The notes under the pieces: generated by a model
Databases searched by the model: none
What the model was told of the DNA's origin: nothing
The model's input: only the letters and a program-made list of their open reading frames with translations
Shown: piece by piece, positions 8,396 to 16,248 of the stretch
Layout: every line of letters begins with the position of its first letter
Position numbering within the stretch: the stretch's first letter is position 1
Made by a program: the position numbers and the translations under genes
NCBI GenBank assembly: GCA_016713925.1
Contig: JADJOH010000008.1
Span: 992,001 to 1,056,000, forward strand
Source: Bacteroidota bacterium
Lineage (GTDB): Bacteria > Bacteroidota > Bacteroidia > AKYH767-A > OLB10
DNA: 64,000 bases
Reading direction: 5' to 3'

Positions 8396-9421
8396 TCAAT
8401 AACTTGTTTTGACTTTTTCCCAGGTTAATGTTTCAGAAAGCGATAGTTGATTTTGAATGGCATCTCTGTCCTGTATAGTGGAAAATGCAGCAATAGCACT
8501 TCCCATCGGACTTCTGATTTCTTCGGAGTAAAGAAGTAATGCTTCTGTAACTGGAATAAAATTTCCTGCATTACTGTAGTCTACAATGTAGATTGTTTTT
8601 ACTTTTTTCTCCACATCCGGATAGGCTTTCAGATAATTCACCAAACAGTTGACATCATCGTATTTGTAAACTTTATTAGTAGTAGTGATGATTTCAGCAC
8701 CGAATTTCTGGTCAGTTAAAGTCATTTTACAATGGGTGCATTCATCTTTACCAAATTGTATGGGAGAAGGTCCTTGCGCAGAACAGGATGAAATAAAAGT
8801 TGAAGCCAGTACTACCAGTGCTATTTTTCCTGTCATGTGCAGCTCGGCTTTTTTTCTTTTTCTGTCAATTAATAGTTCATACACCAGAAGAAAAGTTGCC
8901 ACAATACTTGCGGCGATAATTATCCATCCTCCGATATCGGGTCCGGAATAGGCAGTAAAGTTCAGTAGGTTTTTGTAACCGATTACAGGAGGCTGATAAG
9001 ACATGCCAGGTACCTGAATGGCAGCATGTGGATCCAAATTATGCCCATAATCATAACCCCATCTGTAAAAATCATATAAAGCAGCTACGCCGTACAAAAC
9101 TCCGGTAACTACAAATGCTTTAAGAAGATTGATCTTGCCGGAAATTGAAGTAATCAATCCAAGTGCTATATAAATGCCGATAAGAATTCCAATATACGCG
9201 AATTCCGGAAACATTTCATCTTTGATAAGCCGCATACCGATATAGTGGTTAAGGCCATTGATGATATCGAAGGCGCCTCCCAAATGGTTGTGCCATATTT
9301 TCATATTTAATCCTTCCGGATATTGTGGTGCCCAAAGCTGTATTTGCCATAGCGGGACATAGTACGTAGCAATCATCGAAAGGGAGGAAAGTGCAATAAG
9401 TATTCTGGTAATTGGTTTCAT
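8396..9421 (-). CDS. nosL: Membrane module fused to NosL copper chaperone
   Basis: One 341-residue frame holds two parts. Residues 1-190 form a membrane protein with about four helices (near 5-25, 74-93, 100-118 and 166-185), similar in placement to the membrane protein (NosB-like) beside nosZ in clade II clusters. Residues 196-341 are a complete NosL: its own lipoprotein leader beginning MTGKIALV and ending in lipobox FISSC (C213), then the Cu(I)-binding CTHCKM motif (C228/C231) and the YKYDDVNCL segment. A lipobox inside a polypeptide is abnormal. The ATG at 8836 would give a normal NosL. A 7-T run at 8849-8855 (+ strand) lies just before it; removing one base restores a TGA that overlaps this ATG. 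A real fusion is therefore uncertain. Confidence 0.85.
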   Translation of the reverse strand: MKPITRILIALSSLSMIATYYVPLWQIQLWAPQYPEGLNMKIWHNHLGGAFDIINGLNHYIGMRLIKDEMFPEFAYIGILIGIYIALGLITSISGKINLLKAFVVTGVLYGVAALYDFYRWGYDYGHNLDPHAAIQVPGMSYQPPVIGYKNLLNFTAYSGPDIGGWIIIAASIVATFLLVYELLIDRKRKKAELHMTGKIALVVLASTFISSCSAQGPSPIQFGKDECTHCKMTLTDQKFGAEIITTTNKVYKYDDVNCLVNYLKAYPDVEKKVKTIYIVDYSNAGNFIPVTEALLLYSEEIRSPMGSAIAAFSTIQDRDAIQNQLSLSETLTWEKVKTSY

Positions 9422-9586
9422 GTTTATTTATTTACTTCATAGAGAGTCATTCAGAAGAACAAACTGCATTAGGTAGTTCGCTCTGGCTGTGGTTTATAAT
9501 CCGGGACACATCACTAACCCGTAAAACAAACCAGCTGTGAATCTTCCGTAAATGTTATTCCGAATGACCCTCTTGAAGATTAGAAA

Positions 9587-11584
9587 TTATTTAGAAGCTG
9601 CCGGTAGTCCTGCTTCAGGAGTTTCACCGGTACTCCATTTCAAAGGAGTTGAAGAACCTGCAGGTGAAACACGTGCGTAACCTTGCATTTCCTGATGGAG
9701 AGCAGAACAGAAGTCAGTACAATAGATTGCTTGAACACCCACACGATCCGGTACCCATTTTAAGGTGGCTGTTTCTCCGGGCATGATCAGAAGTTCTGCA
9801 TTGCCGGCGCCTTTTACTGCGAATCCATGTGGTACATCCCAATCCTGTTCGAGGTTGGTAACATGAAAGTAGACTTCATCACCCAAACGAATTCCTTCGA
9901 TATTATCCGGAACAAAGTGGGAGCGCATAGAGGTCATGTATACATGGATTTTATTGCCTTCCCGTACCACCCTCGCATCCTTTTCACTCTTGGTGACATA
10001 AGCATGTTTGTTATCTTCAATTTTGAAAATCTTGAGTGAGTTGGGGGCTACTAATGTGGCAGGAATTGCTTCTGCGTAGTGAGGCTCTCCTATAGTCGGG
10101 AAGTCAAGCAGGAGTTTCATCTTTTCGCCTGATATATCATACAACTGTGCAGATTGCGTTAATTCGGGACCGGTAGGCAGGTAGCGATCTTTAGTGATTT
10201 TATTGTAGGCAATAACGTATTTACCATGAGGTTTAACAGTAGGTCCGCCGGGAATACAAAGGTGACCAATAGAGTAGTAAGTAGGTACACGATCTACAAC
10301 CGTAAGTTTTTCAATATCCCATTTTACAATTTCGGAAGATACAAAGAAAGATGTGTAGGCAAATCCTTTTCCATCAAATTCAGTATGCAGAGGTCCTAAT
10401 CCCGGCTTCTTAACTTCACCGTGTAGTACGGCATCATACTTAAGTACAGGTATACCATCGTATTCGCCTTCAAAATTTTTGTCACCAATAGCTTTGATAA
10501 TTTTATCAAATGAAAATACTGGAATGATTGCCGCCAATTTTCCGGAACCAACAATATATTTTCCTGTGGGATCAACGTCACATCCATGTGGTGATTTAGG
10601 ACAGGGCATGAAGTAGATCAGATCTTTTAATTCTTTCGGATCTAAAGTTAATACCTCTTTAATAATTGTTGATGTCGCACTATGGGTTTCGTCACTATAA
10701 GTGTTATGTGCATATTTTACACCCAGCATTTTGCCTTTCCCTGCTTTGGCATATTCTTCACATTTTTTCCAATTGACCGCCATGATAAAATCTTTGTCCT
10801 TCTGTGAGGCATTGACTTCCAGAAGCGTATTGGCTTGTTCTGTATTGTAGCAACTGAAGAAAAACCAATCCCGCGAAGGACCTCGTCCTCCTCTTGAAAG
10901 GTCGAAGTTGATGCCGGGTAATAACAGTTGAAAAGCAATATTCATGTTGCCGGTTTCTTTGTTGATGGCAACGAAGGAAACAGTGCCTTTAAAGTTTTCT
11001 TTATAAGAATTGATCGCTACATCTGTATTAGCCCCTGTATAATCCAATGGGAAGGAGAAGCGTGTTCCTGCAATCGCATATTCTGAATTTTCAGTAAGGA
11101 AAGGAGAAGAGTGGTTTCCCGAAGCATTAGGAATTTCTATGATTTCTTCTGTTCGGAAAGTCTTCAGACTTATCCTTGCTATACGTGGTGTGTTGTTTCC
11201 ATTTACGAAAGCCCATTTGCCATCGTGTTCACCATTGGTCGTAGATAGCGCAATGTGATGTGAGTCATCCCAGGGTGCAAAACCATGTGAAGTCATCAGC
11301 ATTGGTTTTGTTTCTTCCGAATATCCCCACCCGCTTTCAGGATGTTGTGAGAAAACAGGAATCTGTCGGAATAATCTTCCGGAAGGTAAGCCGTATACAG
11401 TTACCTGACCACTAAAACCTCCGGATACGATATTGTAGAATTCATCGTGTTTGCCAGGAGCTACATATACTTTTTCCGCCGCGTCACCTGTGATGGCCTG
11501 CGTTGGATTTTTAGGTGCGCAACCGTGTAATGCTACCAGAAAGAGAGGCAGTGTTGCGTAATTCATTAACGAGTTTCTTTTCAT
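9587..11584 (-). CDS. nosZ: Nitrous oxide reductase NosZ, clade II type
   Basis: Reduces N2O to N2 as the last step of denitrification, outside the inner membrane. The 665 residues include an N-terminal seven-bladed propeller holding the tetranuclear CuZ site. Candidate His ligands lie in DSHHIAL, GEHDGKW, PHGCDVD, GPLHTEFDG, KPHGKYV and GEPHYAEA. The C-terminal cupredoxin domain has a complete CuA site: H586 in VPHGFAV, then C622-x3-C626-x3-H630-x2-M633. The leader lacks twin arginines and looks like a Sec signal with a possible lipobox ending at C22. That is typical of clade II rather than clade I. The gene lies 39 bases after a cytochrome c gene. All metal ligands seem intact, so it should be functional. 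Confidence 0.97.
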   Translation of the reverse strand: MKRNSLMNYATLPLFLVALHGCAPKNPTQAITGDAAEKVYVAPGKHDEFYNIVSGGFSGQVTVYGLPSGRLFRQIPVFSQHPESGWGYSEETKPMLMTSHGFAPWDDSHHIALSTTNGEHDGKWAFVNGNNTPRIARISLKTFRTEEIIEIPNASGNHSSPFLTENSEYAIAGTRFSFPLDYTGANTDVAINSYKENFKGTVSFVAINKETGNMNIAFQLLLPGINFDLSRGGRGPSRDWFFFSCYNTEQANTLLEVNASQKDKDFIMAVNWKKCEEYAKAGKGKMLGVKYAHNTYSDETHSATSTIIKEVLTLDPKELKDLIYFMPCPKSPHGCDVDPTGKYIVGSGKLAAIIPVFSFDKIIKAIGDKNFEGEYDGIPVLKYDAVLHGEVKKPGLGPLHTEFDGKGFAYTSFFVSSEIVKWDIEKLTVVDRVPTYYSIGHLCIPGGPTVKPHGKYVIAYNKITKDRYLPTGPELTQSAQLYDISGEKMKLLLDFPTIGEPHYAEAIPATLVAPNSLKIFKIEDNKHAYVTKSEKDARVVREGNKIHVYMTSMRSHFVPDNIEGIRLGDEVYFHVTNLEQDWDVPHGFAVKGAGNAELLIMPGETATLKWVPDRVGVQAIYCTDFCSALHQEMQGYARVSPAGSSTPLKWSTGETPEAGLPAASK

Positions 11585-11623
11585 AAGTTGGTTGATGTAG
11601 ATATTTAACTTCTATTTAAAATA

Positions 11624-12088
11624 TTATTTTTCGCCATCATTATGTCGCATGAATTCTATCAATTGACGGGCTTCATCCTGACTGATATTTTGATTGGGCA
11701 TTCTAACCAAACATTGCTCAAGAAGTTTTTGAGCTTCTTCATCTTCTTCCAACATCATATCCACATTGGTGATCATGTTCATAATCCAAACAGGTTGCCT
11801 TCTCTTTGTCACATCTTTCCAACCCGGACCAACCAATTTTTCATCTGTCAGTTTATGGCAGGATAAACACTTGGTATCATAAATAATTTTAGCAGCTTCT
11901 ACCCATTCCATATTCAATGGATTGGAAAGAACAATTTCCTTGACTTCGGTTCCGTGTTCTTCCGGTTGTTCAATCGCGGCTTCTGCAGGCGAAGGAGATT
12001 CTTTAGCAGCTTCTTCTGCTTCTTGTCTGGAAGTGCAGGAAAACAGTGAAATGCTTAATGCACAGGTAATAAGTAGTTTGAGTTTCAT
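11624..12088 (-). CDS. c-type cytochrome lipoprotein of the nos operon
   Basis: A 154-residue lipoprotein with leader ending LFSC (C18), an acidic linker, and one heme c domain with CLSCH (C74-C77-H78). A likely axial methionine lies in WIMNM near residue 103-105. First gene of the nos operon, directly before nosZ, so it probably donates electrons to the CuA site of NosZ, like the NosC-type cytochromes of clade II clusters. That role is inferred from position. A -7 promoter element lies about 60 bases upstream. Confidence 0.92.
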   Translation of the reverse strand: MKLKLLITCALSISLFSCTSRQEAEEAAKESPSPAEAAIEQPEEHGTEVKEIVLSNPLNMEWVEAAKIIYDTKCLSCHKLTDEKLVGPGWKDVTKRRQPVWIMNMITNVDMMLEEDEEAQKLLEQCLVRMPNQNISQDEARQLIEFMRHNDGEK

Positions 12089-12147
12089 GAATAAGTGGTT
12101 TAGAGTTTCGGCTAAATTAAAGAGTTTTATGTCTTTTATTTACGTTG

Positions 12148-12155
12148 CAAACGTA
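12148..12155 (-). promoter_or_regulatory. -7 promoter element for the nos operon
   Basis: On the minus strand this reads TACGTTTG, an exact TAnnTTTG match, 60 bases before the cytochrome c start at 12088. It is the best promoter candidate for the whole nos operon and would give a leader of about 50 bases. Confidence 0.5.
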
Positions 12156-12229
12156 CTTGGGAACAATTATTTTGAAAATGACTTTTCTCACATAATTAGA
12201 TGATAAGAATTTATTATTATTTTGCAACA

Positions 12230-12260
12230 TGCATAAATTCAATTATTTAAGAGATATGCA
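12230..12260. promoter_or_regulatory. Candidate operator TGCATA-N19-TATGCA
   Basis: A 6-bp inverted repeat (12230-12235 and 12255-12260) with an A/T-rich spacer lies in the divergent region between the nos operon and the Rrf2 gene. NsrR-type Rrf2 operators in Proteobacteria also contain ATGCA half sites, but with much shorter spacing, so this is only a candidate. Confidence 0.25.
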
Positions 12261-12317
12261 GCCTCGATAGTTTTAGACTAGTAATGGATCTCAGCGTAAT
12301 TTGAAATGTTCTGTCCT

Positions 12318-12325
12318 TAATTTTG
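12318..12325 (+). promoter_or_regulatory. -7 promoter element (TAATTTTG) for the Rrf2 gene
   Basis: Exact TAnnTTTG match ending 8 bases before the ATG at 12333, implying a leaderless or very short-leader mRNA. Confidence 0.5.
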
Positions 12326-12332
12326 CACCATT

Positions 12333-12770
12333 ATGTTATCCAAAAAATTTGCTTACGCATTGAGGGGGTTGACATTTATAGCACTTCATGGTTCAATGGA
12401 AAAGAAAATCAGTTTGCAAGAGTTATCAGATGGAATCGATGTGCCTCATTTTTTTCTGGGGAAGATCATGCAGGAGTTGGTACGAAATGAAATCGTAAGT
12501 TCGGTGAAAGGTCCGGGTGGAGGGTTTTGGATTGCGGATACAGCGATGAACAGGTCGGCGTTTGAAATTCTAAAGATGATAGATCCTAAGGTGATTGCCA
12601 GTAATTGTTTGATGGGAAAGAAAAATTGTGATCATGAACGACCTTGCCCTTTGCATGCGGAATACGTTACTTGTCGGAATACTTTGTTTAATTCCTTAAA
12701 GGAGACATCCTTGTTTGACCTGGCAGGGAAAGTGGAAGCAGGAGAATTGTTTTTAGACGAGAAAAAATAA
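12333..12770 (+). CDS. Rrf2-family transcription regulator (NsrR/IscR-like)
   Basis: A 145-residue winged-helix regulator. The N-terminal MLSKKFAYALRGL and the wing KGPGGGFW are classic Rrf2 features. Three cysteines C92-x6-C99-x5-C105 (NCLMGKKNCDHERPC) match the iron-sulfur ligand pattern of NsrR/IscR, so it probably holds an Fe-S cluster sensitive to NO, oxygen or iron state. It is divergent from the nos operon across 244 bases, suggesting it controls nosZ expression in response to NO or redox. The sensing ligand is inferred, not shown. A strong terminator follows. Confidence 0.9.
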   Translation: MLSKKFAYALRGLTFIALHGSMEKKISLQELSDGIDVPHFFLGKIMQELVRNEIVSSVKGPGGGFWIADTAMNRSAFEILKMIDPKVIASNCLMGKKNCDHERPCPLHAEYVTCRNTLFNSLKETSLFDLAGKVEAGELFLDEKK

Positions 12771-12834
12771 TTCAAAGAATGTATAGCGGGTTGTGAATCG
12801 AAAGAAGTGATTAGTTGTTCAGGCCCAAAATAAA

Positions 12835-12868
12835 AGAAGGCCGGTTCCCTGTCGAAAACCAGCCTTCT
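12835..12868. terminator. Terminator hairpin between rrf2 and the propeller gene
   Basis: Arms AGAAGGCCGGTT (12835-12846) and its near-complement (12857-12868) pair over 12 positions with one C-A mismatch and a 10-base loop. It lies between convergent genes, flanked by A-rich and T-rich stretches, so it can act on both strands. Confidence 0.75.
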
Positions 12869-12882
12869 TCCTTTAACACATA

Positions 12883-14571
12883 CTAATTCACTTGTATTTT
12901 CTTTATGCCTTTTTCTTCTCCTGAAGTGATATGGAGAAAATAAATTCCAGGCTTTAAGTCTGATACATTTAATTTTATTTCTGATGTACGATGTGACATT
13001 TGATCGGATAATAGCAACGAACCATTTACACCATAAATTTCATAGTTGCTTATAGGCAATGTTTCACTTGTGAGAACAGTGATGAAATCATTCGCAGGGT
13101 TTGGATATACTTCGAAAGCAATACCGGAATCAAAGGAGGTGAGTCCGGTGCTCAATCCATCGTAACGGGCCACATACTGACTGGAAATTCCTGAACCGGC
13201 CGCAGAAATGGCTGGCAAAGATCCAATCGTCAGACTTCCTCCGAAATTTCCGGCAACAATACAATCTCCATTGGTATCCCAAACAACAGCTTTACCATTG
13301 TCATTATTTGTTGCGCCAATTTTTTGCACCCATAATAAAGTTCCCGTTTGACCATATTTTGCCACGAAAGCATCTTTCCCATTGGTTGCTGAAAGACTGG
13401 ATCCGGTTTGAGAAGTATTTGTAGAGAACACAGTTGTTCCGCTAAATGAGCCGGTAATGTAAGCACTTCCTCCGGGGTCCGTACTGATAGCTGCACTCAA
13501 TTCATTATTATCTCCATTTATACATTTGATTTGTCGAACCCATTGACAGGTACCATCCGAACTATTGAGTTTAATAATAAAAGCATCTCCATTTCCTGCG
13601 GGTTGCATTCCATAAGCTTCAACGATGGTCATGCCGGTACCAAATGAAACAGTACCATAAAAATTACCTGTACAAAAAGGATTTCCCCAGGGGTCCTGAC
13701 TTACACCATTGATTTGCTCTCCCCAGTTTCCACCGTAATCCTTTACCCATAATTGTGTTCCTTGTTCATCTAATTTAACAATGAACATGTCCGACGAATT
13801 ATTCACTGCAACTACATTCGTACCACCAAACGTGCCGGTAGCATTAAAATATCCGGCCCAATACACATTGTTATTGCTGATGTTTATTGCCAGAGCACGG
13901 TCTTCTGCACTTCCACCACCTTTCTTTCCCCAAACACCGGTTCCGGCACTGTCAAGTTTAATGAGAAAGGCATCATCTAAGGCAGTTGCAGGAGCTGCTA
14001 GACTAACACTGCCAAATGAAGCGGAGAGTGTATAGCTTCCGCAGATATAAATGGAGGTGCCTGAAGCTTCAATAGCGGTAATGCGTTCATTGCCATTTCC
14101 GGTCAATGATTTTCCCCAGATAAATCCACCGGAGGAATTAAACTTCGCAATGAAACCATCGTTGTTTCCTGCAGGATTTGTTAATACCGTTGTTCCGCCA
14201 CCAAACGAAACCTGATAACTGAAATGGCCCGCAACATATACATTTCCTGCCGCATCACAGGTAACACCGGTTGCTTCTAAGATATTAGGAAAAGGACCAC
14301 TGATGGGAATAGTCCATTGTCGGGTACCTGCAGAATTAAATTTAGTGAGATAGATGTCTGAAAAGCCGATAGCAGTTAATGTAGTCACTCCGAAAGTGCG
14401 CGTGCCCTCAAAATCTGCCAGTAAATAAATGTTGCCGGAAGCGTCTTTTTCAAGTCCTAAAGTGCCATCAGCATTGTTTCTACCCCCTGAAGCATTTGAA
14501 TAGGTCCAACTTTGTGAACTACCTGACATAGAGAAGATCAGACCGGTAATTACCAGTAGCAGTTTTTTCAT
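12883..14571 (-). CDS. Secreted SBBP-type beta-propeller protein with T9SS type A sorting domain
   Basis: A 562-residue exported protein. After a signal peptide (about 1-19) come roughly nine repeats of 45-55 residues. Each has a core like GNVYVAGHFSG...SFGGT and FIAKFNSSGxFxWGK, typical of SBBP beta-propeller repeats. The last 75 residues (EVYPNPANDFITV ... LKPGIYFLHI) form a type A T9SS C-terminal domain, so it should be cleaved and anchored at the cell surface. Function beyond a surface propeller is unknown. It stands alone, ended by the terminator shared with rrf2. The sortase and PorV homologues at 44-50 kb could process it. Confidence 0.88.
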   Translation of the reverse strand: MKKLLLVITGLIFSMSGSSQSWTYSNASGGRNNADGTLGLEKDASGNIYLLADFEGTRTFGVTTLTAIGFSDIYLTKFNSAGTRQWTIPISGPFPNILEATGVTCDAAGNVYVAGHFSYQVSFGGGTTVLTNPAGNNDGFIAKFNSSGGFIWGKSLTGNGNERITAIEASGTSIYICGSYTLSASFGSVSLAAPATALDDAFLIKLDSAGTGVWGKKGGGSAEDRALAINISNNNVYWAGYFNATGTFGGTNVVAVNNSSDMFIVKLDEQGTQLWVKDYGGNWGEQINGVSQDPWGNPFCTGNFYGTVSFGTGMTIVEAYGMQPAGNGDAFIIKLNSSDGTCQWVRQIKCINGDNNELSAAISTDPGGSAYITGSFSGTTVFSTNTSQTGSSLSATNGKDAFVAKYGQTGTLLWVQKIGATNNDNGKAVVWDTNGDCIVAGNFGGSLTIGSLPAISAAGSGISSQYVARYDGLSTGLTSFDSGIAFEVYPNPANDFITVLTSETLPISNYEIYGVNGSLLLSDQMSHRTSEIKLNVSDLKPGIYFLHITSGEEKGIKKIQVN

Positions 14572-14784
14572 AGTTTATTTTGCGTGAATTTTCTTCACTA
14601 AGTTACAGTAAACAGTGCAAATATTAAAATAAGTCAAATTGAAAGGATTGTAAATAATTGATTATCAAATAATAATTAAAAAACAATACAAGGAACTTGT
14701 TACACTTATCCTGCCGCATATTGCAAGTTGATAATAAGAATTAGAGTAAAGCATTATGTATTTAAATTAGTATTCCCGGTGAAA

Positions 14785-16191
14785 TTAACTATGGATAGAT
14801 CGGTTAGCAGTTGCCGCAAGACAAGCTTCTTTAAATGATTCCGTATAGGTTGGATGCGCATGACTCAACCTGGCGATATCCTCCGCAGAAGCTCTGAACT
14901 CCATAGCGACCACTGCTTCCGCAATCACATCTGCCACGCGGGGTCCGATCATATGAACACCTAAAATTTCATCCGTTACTGAATCAGCAAGTACTTTTAT
15001 AAATCCATCCGTATCCATACTCGCTCTTGCACGTCCACTAGCTTTAAAAGGAAAACTGCCGGTTTTATAGGGGCGATTCAATTTCTTTAATTCTTCTTCC
15101 GTATAACCTACGGCGGCCACTTCCGGCCACGTATAAACAACACCGGGAATAAGTAAATAATTAATATGTGGTTTTTGTCCTGCGATAAGTTCAGCAACAA
15201 ACATTCCTTCTTCTTCTGCTTTGTGTGCCAGCATTGCTCCCTTTACCACATCTCCAATGGCATAAATTCCTTTTACATTTGTTTCCAACTGTTCACTAAC
15301 GGCAATGCGTCCCCGCTCTTCTAAAAGTACACCTGCCTTTTCAAGGCCCAGATTTTCAGTATACGGAATTCTGCCTACTGCCAGCAAGCAATAGTCTCCT
15401 GTAAGTTCCAATTCTTTTCCGTCTTTGCCGGCAGTAGCTTTGAGCAGGACATCTTTTCCTTTAACTTCCACCGTATTCACACTGTGCTGTAAGTAGAAAG
15501 TGAAGCCAATTTTTTGAAGTGATTTTTGCAATTCCTTGCCCAATGAACGGTCCATGGAAGGAATGATCGTGTCGAGGTATTCTACCACACTTACTTTAGC
15601 GCCCAGCCGTGCATAAACAGATCCCAATTCGAGTCCTATAACTCCGCCTCCGATGATTAATAAATGTTTTGGAATTTCTTCCAGCTTTAATGCTTCGGTG
15701 GAAGTGATAATTCTTTTTTTATCGATGGTAACGCCTTTCAGCGGCGAGGGTTTAGAACCGGTGGCGATGATCGTATTGTTGGTTTTTAACTCCAGTATGC
15801 TTCCATCTTCCTTTGTAACCAGGATAGTGTTAGGATCTTTAAAGCTGCCGTGTCCATGATAAACATCAATCTTGTTTTTTTTCATGAGATAGTTTATCCC
15901 ATCCACCGTTTGAGATACTACATCGTTCTTGCGTTGTATCATCTTCTTTAAATCAACACTTAAACCTTTTACCTGAATACCATGCGTTTCAAATGTATGC
16001 GTGGCCTGATGATAATGTTCGGAAGAGTCAAGTAATGCTTTGGAAGGAATGCATCCTACATTCAGGCAGGTGCCGCCCAAAGCGGTATAACGTTCAATAA
16101 TAGCCGTCTTTTTTCCCAACTGTGCCAGGCGAATAGCGGCCACATATCCTCCGGGACCTGAACCTATAACAATTGCATCGTATGTTGACAT
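14785..16191 (-). CDS. lpdA: Dihydrolipoyl dehydrogenase
   Basis: FAD flavoenzyme (E3) that reoxidises dihydrolipoamide in the pyruvate, 2-oxoglutarate and branched-chain dehydrogenase complexes and in glycine cleavage. The 468 residues show the FAD-binding GSGPGGYVAAIRLAQLG at the N-terminus and the redox disulfide GGTCLNVGCIPSK (C42/C47). The NAD-binding GGGVIGLELGSVYARLG and the C-terminal catalytic HAHPTYTE follow. Length is normal. No E1 or E2 genes are adjacent, so it may serve several complexes. A -7 box lies 27-34 bases upstream of the ATG at 16191. Confidence 0.96.
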   Translation of the reverse strand: MSTYDAIVIGSGPGGYVAAIRLAQLGKKTAIIERYTALGGTCLNVGCIPSKALLDSSEHYHQATHTFETHGIQVKGLSVDLKKMIQRKNDVVSQTVDGINYLMKKNKIDVYHGHGSFKDPNTILVTKEDGSILELKTNNTIIATGSKPSPLKGVTIDKKRIITSTEALKLEEIPKHLLIIGGGVIGLELGSVYARLGAKVSVVEYLDTIIPSMDRSLGKELQKSLQKIGFTFYLQHSVNTVEVKGKDVLLKATAGKDGKELELTGDYCLLAVGRIPYTENLGLEKAGVLLEERGRIAVSEQLETNVKGIYAIGDVVKGAMLAHKAEEEGMFVAELIAGQKPHINYLLIPGVVYTWPEVAAVGYTEEELKKLNRPYKTGSFPFKASGRARASMDTDGFIKVLADSVTDEILGVHMIGPRVADVIAEAVVAMEFRASAEDIARLSHAHPTYTESFKEACLAATANRSIHS

Positions 16192-16217
16192 CGTAATTTC
16201 GGATTTGAATGAAGCAA

Positions 16218-16225
16218 CAAAATTA
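16218..16225 (-). promoter_or_regulatory. -7 promoter element for lpdA
   Basis: On the minus strand this reads TAATTTTG, an exact TAnnTTTG match, 27 bases before the start codon. It predicts a leader of about 20 bases. Confidence 0.5.
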
Positions 16226-16248
16226 CATGTAAAAAAGGCAGAAAAAAT

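Noticed and set aside
12148..12325. FNR/CRP-type box (TTGAT-N4-ATCAA) controlling nos
   Set aside because: I looked in the divergent region and found no convincing match; only weak TTG-N4-CAA resemblance near 12158.
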